From the NCBI GenBank assembly GCA_024691105.1, contig JAILNY010000003.1:1-47250 (forward strand): a stretch of DNA of 47,250 nt. The letters run 5' to 3'. This DNA comes from Treponema sp. Lineage in GTDB: Bacteria; Spirochaetota; Spirochaetia; Treponematales; Treponemataceae. Shown here in pieces: positions 29,961-38,548 of this stretch (within the stretch, counting starts at the first letter, position 1; each line of letters starts with the position of its first letter). The notes under the pieces were generated by a model. The model saw only the letters and a list, made by a program, of their open reading frames with translations. It did no database searches and had not been told where the DNA came from. The translations under genes were made by a program, and so were the position numbers.

Positions 29961-31886
29961 CTATTCTGTGCGGCGGACCAGCTCAAAAAGCTTTTCCTTG
30001 GTGATGGCTGTCCATACAGGACGGCCGTGCGGACAGTGCGGATCCGGGAGTTCAAGCGCTTTTAGGGCAAGTTCCATCGCCGTTTTATCATCAAGGTATG
30101 TGCCGTCTTTTACTGCCGCTTTGCAGGCAGTCATTGCGGCAATACTGTCAAGAATTTTTTCCGGGCTGTGACGCTGTTCAAGTACAAGGCGCTCAAATTC
30201 GAGAGCACTTCCTTTCCAGCGTTCATTGATGGCAGTAACCTGCCACTTTCCGCTGCCCATGTTTTCAAGCACAAAGCCTGTTCTCTCAAGAGTCTCTTTG
30301 ATTGACTCAAGGTATTCATCGTCCTGTTCACTTTGAGTTTCAATCTCATAAGGAATTAGTAGCTTTTGCGGCTTTGACGGGCCTGTCATAATCAAATCGT
30401 ATAAAATGCGCTCGTGTGCCGCATGCTGGTCAATAAGATAGAGCGTATTGTCTTTTTCAAGAATGATAAAAACTCCGAGCGCCGTTCCGTGGCAAACTGG
30501 CTCTGTACCGGTTATAACAGTTCCTGGAGAACGCGTTATTGTCTGAAGCGGAGATGAAGTCGGGTAGGAATTAAGCTCCTCGTCGCCTGATGCAAGGTTT
30601 GCAAGATGCTCTGCGTAAGATGAATCTGCGGAAGGCGAGCGCGAGCCCGTCATCGAGGAACGCGAGTTCAGCATTCTTGAACGCATATCTGAACCCGCAG
30701 AATCTAATGGGCGCCTCAACCCGCCCGAGCTGCCCGGACCGTCCGAACTGCCATAAGAAGGCTCAGCCAGCGCAATATCAGAATACATGCTGTCAGAATG
30801 CGGACTATATGATTGCGCGCGCGGGCTTTCAAAACCTTCAGTCGAAAAAGTATTTTCGTAGTAAGAAGAATCAAGTTCAGGCTTAATTGCCTTAAGACAA
30901 TTATCCTTAAAAAAGTTTCTTGTCGTTAAGCTTACGCTGTGATGAAGTTCACTTATATCTTTAAATCGTACTTCTTTTTTTGCAGGGTGAATGTTAAAGT
31001 CAACCAGATTTGAGTCAATCGTAATAAAAAGGCATGCAACAGGATGCGTTCCATTAGGAAAATACCCCTGACAGCCATATTCAATTGCCTGCATAAGTGA
31101 GTATTCGTTAATCTTTCTGTTATTTACATAAATCGAAAGCTCTTTTCTGTCATTGCGGTAGACAGACGGCTCGCCGATAATCAGCGTGTAATTCCAGGAA
31201 GAATCGGAAGCCCTGTTCTGTATTGTATAGAATAAGTCCTTTTGATTTGATTTTTCTGTTGCCGCAATGTAGCGGTCTTTAAGCGATTCTTCCTTAGGGA
31301 GATTTATTTTAAGCTCATTGTCGGCATAAAACTGAAATTCGCGGTCAAAAAAGGGCAGTGCTTTTTCGATGAACATATTTGAGCACATTTTGCCTTCGGA
31401 TGCGGGGCGTTTTAAAAACATGCGGCGAGCCGGAAAGTTCTTAAAAAGATTTTCGGATTGAACGATAGAGCCCTGTACGTTTTGTGCCGGGGTTATTTTA
31501 TTTGGATCTGTTACGTTTGCTTCAAGCTTGTAATTACCGGAGCGGATTTCTAGGTGCGAGACAGAAGCAATAGAACAGAGTGCTTCACCGCGAAACCCAA
31601 GGGTCGAAAGATTTAATAAGTCAGTTTCAGTTGAAATTTTACTTGTCGCATGCGAGGTTGCCGCGATTTCAAAATCTTCTTTTGACATGCCTGAACCGTT
31701 ATCAATTACGCGGATTTTATCAATTCCGCCGCCGTAAATTTCTACAGTAATACTGTCAGCACCAGAGTCAATTGCATTGTCCATAAGCTCTCGGACAATG
31801 GCGTTAGGTCTGTCGATTACTTCACCGGCTGCAATCTTTCGGGCAACCTCAGGCGGCAGTATTCTTACGGGGCGGCTTTGGCTCAT
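29961..31886 (-). CDS. mutL: DNA mismatch repair protein MutL
   Basis: A 641-residue protein. N-terminal GHKL ATPase: KIAAGEVIDRP, ELMDNAIDSGA, VIDNGSGM, TLGFRGEALCSI. The C-terminal domain has the nuclease-type motif DQHAAHERILYD (about 486-497; the last Glu of the usual motif is Asp), ACKAAVKDG and CPHGRPV, so it belongs to the nicking MutL class of bacteria lacking MutH. The linker (about 350-460) is Ser/Pro/Gly-rich. It overlaps xseB by four bases (ATGA), SD AAGGA. No mutS in the window. Confidence 0.95.
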   Translation of the reverse strand: MSQSRPVRILPPEVARKIAAGEVIDRPNAIVRELMDNAIDSGADSITVEIYGGGIDKIRVIDNGSGMSKEDFEIAATSHATSKISTETDLLNLSTLGFRGEALCSIASVSHLEIRSGNYKLEANVTDPNKITPAQNVQGSIVQSENLFKNFPARRMFLKRPASEGKMCSNMFIEKALPFFDREFQFYADNELKINLPKEESLKDRYIAATEKSNQKDLFYTIQNRASDSSWNYTLIIGEPSVYRNDRKELSIYVNNRKINEYSLMQAIEYGCQGYFPNGTHPVACLFITIDSNLVDFNIHPAKKEVRFKDISELHHSVSLTTRNFFKDNCLKAIKPELDSSYYENTFSTEGFESPRAQSYSPHSDSMYSDIALAEPSYGSSDGPGSSGGLRRPLDSAGSDMRSRMLNSRSSMTGSRSPSADSSYAEHLANLASGDEELNSYPTSSPLQTITRSPGTVITGTEPVCHGTALGVFIILEKDNTLYLIDQHAAHERILYDLIMTGPSKPQKLLIPYEIETQSEQDDEYLESIKETLERTGFVLENMGSGKWQVTAINERWKGSALEFERLVLEQRHSPEKILDSIAAMTACKAAVKDGTYLDDKTAMELALKALELPDPHCPHGRPVWTAITKEKLFELVRRTE

Positions 31887-32161
31887 TGTCTTGTTCCTTT
31901 TTCAGGGGCGCCGCTTGAACCTGTTGCAAAGTCAGCATCAGAAAAAAGATCAAGCTCTGGAGTCGTACTTGAGTCAGGAGCCGGCTGGTTCATAAGAATC
32001 TGGATTTTGCCTTCGATACGGTCAATTTCCTTTTCCATTCCCTTTGCAAGCTGAATTCCTTCTTCAAAAGAAGAAAGGGCTTCTTCAAGAGAGATTTCTT
32101 TACTTTTGATTTTTTCTGTTATTTCTTCAAGGCGTTCAAGATTTTTTTCAAAGTTTTTCAT
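31883..32161 (-). CDS. xseB: Exonuclease VII small subunit
   Basis: A 92-residue protein. Starts MKNFEKNLERLEEITEKI and continues LEEALSSFEEGIQLAK, the conserved XseB coiled-coil core; the C-terminal 30 residues are a low-complexity extension. Exo VII degrades single-stranded DNA from both ends. SD GGAGG; overlaps xseA by 14 bases and mutL by four. Confidence 0.93.
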   Translation of the reverse strand: MKNFEKNLERLEEITEKIKSKEISLEEALSSFEEGIQLAKGMEKEIDRIEGKIQILMNQPAPDSSTTPELDLFSDADFATGSSGAPEKGTRQ

Positions 32162-33374
32162 TTATGGCTCCTCCAGTGACAGTTGCTGTAATCTTTCCGT
32201 TTGCAGGAATTATTTCTATTTCTGCGCCTACGCTTGTATCAGAAATTCCGCGGATAATCTTTCCGGTATTTTTATCGCGTACCATCGAATATCCTTTTGC
32301 AAGAATTAAATTTGGGTTTGAAGCTTCAAGAATATTCTGCATTTTTTCTATGTGAATTCGAAGCTCTTTTAAGCGTTCACTCATGCTGTTAAGCAGATCT
32401 TCTTTTAAAGTATCAAAACGATACAAAAGCGGCTGTTCTATATTGCGAAAGCGGTTTTCCATATTTTCCGGTGAAAACTGCTTTACCATAAGCTTTACGT
32501 TTTCTACGCGCGACTTGATTGCAGTATAAATTTCATTCTGCTTGTTCTGAAGATAGGCGATAACCTCGCTTTTTACCGGAGTACAAAGCTCAGCGGCAGC
32601 AGAAGGGGTTGGCGCGCGCTTGTCAGCTGCAAAGTCGCACAATGCCCAGTCAATTTCATGTCCTACAGCAGAGATTACAGGAATTTCTGAGGCAGCGACT
32701 GCCCGGACAACAGATTCCTCGCTGAACGGTAAAAGGTCTTCCAAAGAGCCGCCCCCGCGACCTACGATAAGAACATCGCACATCTTAAACTTATTGGCAG
32801 TCTGAATTTGAGAGACGATAGAAGGTGCGGCACTTTCGCCCTGAACGATTGCAGGAAAGATTGTAATGCCGGTTGTCGGATTACGGCGGCGGATAATCTG
32901 CATGATGTCGCGGAGGGCGGCTCCCGTTGAACTTGTTACAACACCGACAGTCTTAGGAAAAATCGGAAGCGGTTTTTTGCGGTTTTCGTCAAAGAGGCCC
33001 TCAGCTGCAAGCGCGCGCTTTCTCTGTTCCAGCATCAAAAGGATATTACCTTCTCCTGCAAGTTCCATTGAAGAAATCGTAATCGAATAAGAGCCGCGAG
33101 GCTCATAAAGCGAAATTGAGCCCCTTACGCGTACAAACATTCCGTCTTTTGGAGCAAAAGTAAGACTCTGCGCTTTAAAACGGAACATTATTGCATTAAT
33201 CTGCGAAGTTTTGTCTTTTAAGAGAAAATAAAGATGCCCGCCGGATGGCTTAAAGTTTGAAATTTCACCTTCAAGCACAATAGAAGAAAAAGGCGGTTCA
33301 ATTATACCTTTTATAAGTGAATTTAATTGTGAAACAGTAAAAACAGTATCTTTTGGAAAGAACGGTGCATCCAT
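32148..33374 (-). CDS. xseA: Exonuclease VII large subunit
   Basis: A 408-residue protein. N-terminal OB fold (FTVSQLNSLIKGIIE, VLEGEISNFKPSGGHLYFLLKD), the nuclease core (VGVVTSSTGAALRDI, DVLIVGRGGGSLEDLLPF, EIPVISAVGHEIDWALCD, ADKRAPTPSAAAE) and C-terminal coiled-coil binding XseB. ATG 33374 gives the standard N-terminus; an ATG 36 bases upstream would extend it into the promoter. No Shine-Dalgarno. First gene of xseA-xseB-mutL, a DNA-repair operon. Confidence 0.95.
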   Translation of the reverse strand: MDAPFFPKDTVFTVSQLNSLIKGIIEPPFSSIVLEGEISNFKPSGGHLYFLLKDKTSQINAIMFRFKAQSLTFAPKDGMFVRVRGSISLYEPRGSYSITISSMELAGEGNILLMLEQRKRALAAEGLFDENRKKPLPIFPKTVGVVTSSTGAALRDIMQIIRRRNPTTGITIFPAIVQGESAAPSIVSQIQTANKFKMCDVLIVGRGGGSLEDLLPFSEESVVRAVAASEIPVISAVGHEIDWALCDFAADKRAPTPSAAAELCTPVKSEVIAYLQNKQNEIYTAIKSRVENVKLMVKQFSPENMENRFRNIEQPLLYRFDTLKEDLLNSMSERLKELRIHIEKMQNILEASNPNLILAKGYSMVRDKNTGKIIRGISDTSVGAEIEIIPANGKITATVTGGAINEKL

Positions 33375-33381
33375 AGCTTTG

Positions 33382-33410
33382 ATTTTATACAATACAATTA
33401 ACTTATTCAA
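33382..33410 (-). promoter_or_regulatory. xseA operon promoter, leaderless layout
   Basis: Minus strand TTGAAT (33410-33405), 17-base spacer, TAAAAT (33387-33382), then seven bases to ATG 33374. It overlaps a possible divergent promoter for the next gene (TTAACT 33398-33403, 17, GATATT 33421-33426, seven bases to ATG 33434). Confidence 0.6.
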
Positions 33411-33433
33411 CAGAAAATCCGATATTTGAAAAG

Positions 33434-35110
33434 ATGAAAAGTCTAATTATTTTATTTGCCGGAAATTCCGGAGATTTTAGTTTTGAAAATACATTTGGCG
33501 GAAAATCTGCCTTTTATAAAACGCTTGAATGGGCAAAAAATGTCGGTCCTGAATGTGGAATTACCGTTTTGGCGACAGAAAAAGAAAAGTCTTTAGTTAC
33601 TCAGCAGTTTGAAAGTTTTAAAAGTGAATTTTCGTACAGCGCTAAATTCAGCATAAAGCTTGAAGAAAACTGGACAAACGAAAAATTATTCAGTTTGCTG
33701 ACAGAGTGTGCAGAAGAAAGTGGCTGTGATTACGTTTTTTATTCAAGTGCATTTTGTCCGTTTTTAAATATTGAATTGACTAAAAAATTAATAAGCACTC
33801 ATGAAGAATATAAAAGTGAATATTGTTTTGCAGACGGCTATCCTTATGGTGTTAGTCCTGAAATTTTGGACAAGGGACTTTGTAAAATTTTAAGTGAACT
33901 TATTAAATCAAAGGATGAACTTAAAAATGCGCCGGTTACAAAGGATTCTGTTTTTGATCTGATGAAAACAGACATAAACTCTTTTGAAATTGAAACTGAA
34001 ATTTCAGAAATTGACTGGCGCCTTTACAGATTCAGTTTTTGTTCTGATAAAAAAGAAAATCATCTGCTTTGTAAAGCGCTTTATGATTTGTATTCAGAAA
34101 ATCCAGAAGCTGCGGTCGGTTCGGAAAGTTTGGGTGCTGATGCTGCAGCCTGCAATGTAGCATGCTGTGATGTGCAGAAATTAATTTCGCTTGCGGCAAA
34201 TAATGTTAAGACATTAAAAACAATTCCGGCCTTTTTTAATATTCAGATTACAGGTGAATATAAATCGGACAGTCCGTTCTGTGCATACACGCTTTACAAG
34301 GACAAACTTGACCAGAGCAAAAAAGCGCCGATGGGCCTTGAAAACTTTAAGGCCCTTGTAAAAAATATTGCAGATTTTAATCCTGATGCGGTTGTAAGTC
34401 TTTCTTTATGGGGCGAGTGTCTTTTGCATCCGGATTTTTTTGAAATGGCAAAGGAAGTTTTATCTTATCCGGGTTTAAGTCTTTTAGTCGAAACTTCGGG
34501 CTTTGATTTTGGAACAGAAGGAATTGCTGAAAAACTTGAGTCGCTTTCTGTTATTGCAAAAAATGCAGGGCTTCGTAAAAACGGGTATCCTGCCTTAATC
34601 TGGATTGTTTATATAGATGCAATGAGTCAGAATGCTTATCAATTGATTCATCCGGGGCAGAATCTGGAGCGCGCAAATGCCAGCTTAAAATTACTGAATA
34701 ATCTTTTTCCAGATTCAACTTACGCACAGTTTTTGCGCGTAAATCAAAACGAAGACGAACTTGAATCGTTTTTCAGAACTTACAAGGAAAAAGATTATTT
34801 ATCCGGCGGCAGGTTCATTATTCAAAAATATGATAATTTCTGCGGAGAGCTTCCGGATTATAAAGTGGCAGATCTTTCGCCGATTGACCGCCTGCCGTGC
34901 TGGCATTTGCGCCGCGATATGAACATCCTTTGTAACGGCGATGTTCCGGTTTGCAAAAATATGTCATTTGAAGCTCCTGTCGGAAACGTATTTACTCAGG
35001 GACTTAAAGAAATCTGGTCTGGAATGAATGCTGTTCTTTCAGAGCAGATCGAAAAAAAATATTGTAAAGGATGTTCTAACTGCGATGAATTCTATACCTT
35101 TAATTTTTAA
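33434..35110 (+). CDS. Spiro-SPASM protein (pseudo-radical-SAM)
   Basis: A 558-residue protein in three parts. Residues 1-230 resemble a sugar-nucleotide transferase fold (MKSLIILFAGNSGDF). Residues 260-470 look like a radical-SAM barrel (FNIQITGEY, VVSLSLWGECLLHPDF, LLVETSGFDF), but the C-x3-C-x2-C cluster motif is replaced, leaving one Cys in GEYKSDSPFC. Residues 485-558 form a SPASM-type domain (CWHLRR, LCNGDVPVCKNM, GNVFTQGLKEIW, YCKGCSNCDEF) able to bind auxiliary Fe-S clusters. This architecture matches the spiro-SPASM family restricted to spirochaetes, of unknown function. First gene of a four-gene operon with glycan enzymes. Confidence 0.75.
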   Translation: MKSLIILFAGNSGDFSFENTFGGKSAFYKTLEWAKNVGPECGITVLATEKEKSLVTQQFESFKSEFSYSAKFSIKLEENWTNEKLFSLLTECAEESGCDYVFYSSAFCPFLNIELTKKLISTHEEYKSEYCFADGYPYGVSPEILDKGLCKILSELIKSKDELKNAPVTKDSVFDLMKTDINSFEIETEISEIDWRLYRFSFCSDKKENHLLCKALYDLYSENPEAAVGSESLGADAAACNVACCDVQKLISLAANNVKTLKTIPAFFNIQITGEYKSDSPFCAYTLYKDKLDQSKKAPMGLENFKALVKNIADFNPDAVVSLSLWGECLLHPDFFEMAKEVLSYPGLSLLVETSGFDFGTEGIAEKLESLSVIAKNAGLRKNGYPALIWIVYIDAMSQNAYQLIHPGQNLERANASLKLLNNLFPDSTYAQFLRVNQNEDELESFFRTYKEKDYLSGGRFIIQKYDNFCGELPDYKVADLSPIDRLPCWHLRRDMNILCNGDVPVCKNMSFEAPVGNVFTQGLKEIWSGMNAVLSEQIEKKYCKGCSNCDEFYTFNF

Positions 35111-36044
35111 TGAACGCCAGATAAATAGAACTGTTCTCGGTGGAACAAAAGGTTCTGTAAAAGGAAAGATGCCTGTTTCTGTTATTTTATTAAACAGCGG
35201 CGGCAATCATCTTCGCATTCAGAATCTTGAAAATCTTCAGAACTGCGGATTTGAAGACATAATTTCAATGGAAACAAATTCTGAAAATTATAATCTTGAA
35301 GATTTTGTTAATAAATTTCCTTCGGCAAAATTTATTATTCCTCAGGAAAAAGTTACTGCCGGTGATTTAATAAATATTGGAATGGCAGAGTGCGAATCTG
35401 AATATGTTCTTGTATTGCGTGATACTTTGCAGATTTCTTCTTTTGTTGTTTTGCCGAATGCGGCGCAAAAGCTTGCAGAAAAGCAGAATTATTGTTATGT
35501 TCCGCGTCTTGTAATTGACAAAAATCAGCCGCTTTCAACTAATTTTATTCCGTTTGTTCAAAAGGGTGTTTTTAAAGTTGAATCGACTTTGAACGCGTCA
35601 GATTCAATTCCAACACTTTATCCTCTTGATTTTATCGGAATGTATAACCGCAAAAAATTTATTCAGCTTGGCGGATTTGATTATACAATCGAAAGTCCGT
35701 ACTGGCAGAATCTTGATTTAGCATTCAGAGCATGGCTTTGGGGCGAAAAGATTTTAAGTACGACAAGTTTTCAGCTTTCGTATCTTGAAAACGGACCTGT
35801 CGAAGATACTACAAGTAATTTAAGTCAGTTCAGATTTTATCTTAAAAATCTGGCTCCGGTTTTCAGACTTGATCATGGCGAAATTCCAAAGACTGCGTTT
35901 TTGAGGACAATGTTCCGTTCTGCGTGCGGCTTTGTAGAAACTTTAAATCAATTTTCAGATGCTCGGGAGTGGGTTTTAACAAATCAATACAGGTTTAAAA
36001 CTGATGCCGCAGGTCTTATCAGCGGCTGGGGAGTTGAAAAATGA
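35085..36044 (+). CDS. Glycosyltransferase family 2-like protein
   Basis: A 319-residue protein. From about residue 29 it has a GT-A-like fold (PVSVILLNSGGNH, AECESEYVLVLRD, FIGMYNRKKFIQLGGFDYTI, WQNLDLAFRAWLWGE). The last motif matches the acceptor-side ED/LD-x-x-x-R block of GT2 enzymes; the D-x-D is not clear (LVLRDT). ATG 35085 overlaps the preceding gene by 26 bases; an internal ATG at 35169, preceded by AAGGA, is an alternative start and would give the tidy GT2 N-terminus. It overlaps the next gene by four bases. Confidence 0.65.
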   Translation: MNSIPLIFNERQINRTVLGGTKGSVKGKMPVSVILLNSGGNHLRIQNLENLQNCGFEDIISMETNSENYNLEDFVNKFPSAKFIIPQEKVTAGDLINIGMAECESEYVLVLRDTLQISSFVVLPNAAQKLAEKQNYCYVPRLVIDKNQPLSTNFIPFVQKGVFKVESTLNASDSIPTLYPLDFIGMYNRKKFIQLGGFDYTIESPYWQNLDLAFRAWLWGEKILSTTSFQLSYLENGPVEDTTSNLSQFRFYLKNLAPVFRLDHGEIPKTAFLRTMFRSACGFVETLNQFSDAREWVLTNQYRFKTDAAGLISGWGVEK

Positions 36045-38548
36045 AAACCGTCGTAATTGTACAATGCCGTTTATCTTCGACGAGGCTTCCTAACAAGGCT
36101 TTGTATATGCTTGACGACCTTCCTCTTGTTGCATGGACTTTGCGCGCAATGAAGCAGGTAAAAGCAGATGACTATTTTGTTGCCTGCGATTTTGATTCAG
36201 AAAGTAAGCTTAAGTCTGTTGTAAAAGAAAGCGATTTTAAGCTTTTTACCGGCCCAAAGGATGATGTGCTTGAGCGCTTTTGTAAGCTTATTAAACAGGA
36301 AGATGCTGATATTGTTGTGCGCGCAACCGCTGATAATCCGTTTTTGTTTTATGAAGCGGCTCAGGAACTTCTTGATCTTTACAAAAAAGACTATTACGGA
36401 AAAGCAGATTATATAACGTTTACGGGACTTCCTCATGGTTCAGGAATTGAAATTTTTAACGGCAAATCGCTTTTAAAAGCTAAGACGTTAACAAATCTTG
36501 TTTACGATCATGAACATGTAGGGCCAGCTCTTTATAATCATCCGGAAAACTTTAATTCGGTATTTTTGCCGTCTCCTGCAAAGTATAATTTTCCTCAGTA
36601 CAGAACAACGGTTGACACTTATGCAGATTATATCCGCGCCTGTGATGTAATTGATTTTCTTGTTAAAAAGAATGTCTGTCCGCCGTACAAGACATCTGAT
36701 GTGATTTGTGCACTTGAGGAACCGACTGTTGCAAAAAAGATTCTTTATATTCCAAGTGTAAAGACAGGGCAGGGAACTGGACACTTCAGACGCTGTCTTG
36801 AGCTTGCAAAAAAGACAAACGGCTGTATATATATCAGCGAAGAACGCGATAAAGACAGAATCAAATATGACAGTCTTCTTGATGGCTTTGATAAAAAAAG
36901 AATTATTACAAAACTGCCTCTAAAAAATGAATATGACTTTGTTGTCTGCGATATGTTTGAACTGACAAAAAAGCAGTCAAAAACTTTCTGTCAGCTTGGA
37001 AACACTCTCTTTATCGATGAAGGCAGCAAAAACCTTTCGGACGCTGATTATGTTCTGGATGTTATTCCGTCATACGATAAATTCCGTAACGTCAATTTAT
37101 TAAATCCGTTTTTTATTCCGGGTCCGGAAAATAAAAAAGATTCCTTTCCTGCAAACGATGCGATTAAAAAAGTTTTAATCTGCTTTGGCGGCGAAGATCC
37201 TGCAAACCTTACAGGTCTTACAGTTCAGCTTTGTTTAAAACTTGGATTTTATGTAACTGCAATTTTTTCGGATGCTTCTAAAACATACCGTGAACTCTTT
37301 GATGGAGTTCCTCCTTTTGTTTTAGAATCAAATCTAAGACGAGAAACTCATATCGACAATTTAAAAGAACATCTTGCTGAATACGATTTAGTTATCACGC
37401 ATTACGGCTTTACTGCCTTTGAATGTCTTTATGCAAATACACCGGTTCTTTTAGTTGCAACGTCGCCGCTTCATAAAAAACTTTCGGATTCTTATGGTTT
37501 TAAATGTCTTACAAAACAGAACTTAAATTTAAAATCTTTGCAAAAGGCTTTAGCAGACAAAAATCTTTTAAAGCCTCAGGGCTTTGATTCAAGATTTGCA
37601 TCTGTTAGTAACGTTCAAAATAATTTAAGCCGCTTTGTAGTAAATTTAACTTCTGCATCAAAATATAACTGTCCGATCTGTAAAAGTTCCGGTGGAAAAA
37701 TTGCTGCGCGTACTTTGCATCACACTTTTAGAAAATGTTCTGACTGCGGAATGATTTACATTTCTTTTTCTGATGACAGCGAATCTGTAAAATACGAAAA
37801 AGCATATTTTGCAGAAGAATATAAAAAACAGTACGGCCGGACATATTTAGAAGATTTTGAATCAATAAAAAAAAGCTGCGTGTCACGTGTAAAAAATATC
37901 GCAGATGTTGCAGGCTGCAAAATCAACGGTCAGACTGTTCTTGATATAGGCTGTGCTTATGGACCATTTTTGTCTGCCTGTAAAGATGCAGGACTTGTTC
38001 CGTTTGGAAGTGATATTGCCGTTGATGCTGTAAATTATGTCTGTAATGAATTAAAGATAAAGGCTGTGAATGCTTCGTTTGCAGAGCTTGATTTACAAAA
38101 AGAGTTTGGAGTTGAAAAACTTGATATTGTGACAATGTGGTACGTAATTGAACACATCCGCGATTTGGATTCAACTCTAAAAAGTATTAACACAATGTTA
38201 AAAGAAGGCGGAATTTTTGCTTTTTCAACACCAAATGCAGCAGGCCTTTCTCGAAAGATAAATAAGCAGCAGTTTTTTGAACAGAGTCCTAAAGATCATT
38301 ATTCTCTCTGGGAACTGCCGGAAACTCAAAACTATCTTAAACGCTTTGGCTTTGAAGTCTGCAAAATTGCAGCATCCGGCGTACATCCTGAACGACTTCC
38401 GTTTATAAAAAAGCATAATATTTCTCAAAAAAGTATAATTTTTAAGCTTGCAAAATTCCTCATAAAAGCCTTTAAAATTGGCGATACTTATGAAGTGTAT
38501 TGTAAAAAAATCCGCAATACAGATGATGGAACTATAAATGAGCAGTAA
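36041..38548 (+). CDS. SpsF cytidylyltransferase - SpsG/PseG hydrolase - methyltransferase fusion
   Basis: An 835-residue, three-domain protein. Residues 1-225: SpsF/CMP-sugar synthetase type (IVQCRLSSTRLPNKALYML, RATADNPF). Residues 233-540: SpsG/PseG UDP-sugar hydrolase type, keeping the GTGHFRR catalytic His region (about 246-252), CFGGEDPANLT and THYGFTAFECL. Residues 544-569: two C-x2-C knuckles (CPIC, CSDC). Residues 600-800: class I methyltransferase (VLDIGCAYGPFL, WYVIEHIRD, GGIFAFSTPN). In Bacillus and pseudaminic acid pathways these functions are separate proteins. Expected chemistry: release of a nucleoside diphosphate from an amino sugar, CMP activation, methylation. SD GGGGAG; overlaps both neighbours. 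Confidence 0.82.
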   Translation: MKTVVIVQCRLSSTRLPNKALYMLDDLPLVAWTLRAMKQVKADDYFVACDFDSESKLKSVVKESDFKLFTGPKDDVLERFCKLIKQEDADIVVRATADNPFLFYEAAQELLDLYKKDYYGKADYITFTGLPHGSGIEIFNGKSLLKAKTLTNLVYDHEHVGPALYNHPENFNSVFLPSPAKYNFPQYRTTVDTYADYIRACDVIDFLVKKNVCPPYKTSDVICALEEPTVAKKILYIPSVKTGQGTGHFRRCLELAKKTNGCIYISEERDKDRIKYDSLLDGFDKKRIITKLPLKNEYDFVVCDMFELTKKQSKTFCQLGNTLFIDEGSKNLSDADYVLDVIPSYDKFRNVNLLNPFFIPGPENKKDSFPANDAIKKVLICFGGEDPANLTGLTVQLCLKLGFYVTAIFSDASKTYRELFDGVPPFVLESNLRRETHIDNLKEHLAEYDLVITHYGFTAFECLYANTPVLLVATSPLHKKLSDSYGFKCLTKQNLNLKSLQKALADKNLLKPQGFDSRFASVSNVQNNLSRFVVNLTSASKYNCPICKSSGGKIAARTLHHTFRKCSDCGMIYISFSDDSESVKYEKAYFAEEYKKQYGRTYLEDFESIKKSCVSRVKNIADVAGCKINGQTVLDIGCAYGPFLSACKDAGLVPFGSDIAVDAVNYVCNELKIKAVNASFAELDLQKEFGVEKLDIVTMWYVIEHIRDLDSTLKSINTMLKEGGIFAFSTPNAAGLSRKINKQQFFEQSPKDHYSLWELPETQNYLKRFGFEVCKIAASGVHPERLPFIKKHNISQKSIIFKLAKFLIKAFKIGDTYEVYCKKIRNTDDGTINEQ

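Noticed and set aside
35028..35084. Upstream extension of the GT2-like gene to an earlier ATG
   Set aside because: It would overlap the SPASM-coding end by over 80 bases and adds sequence unlike any GT2 start.
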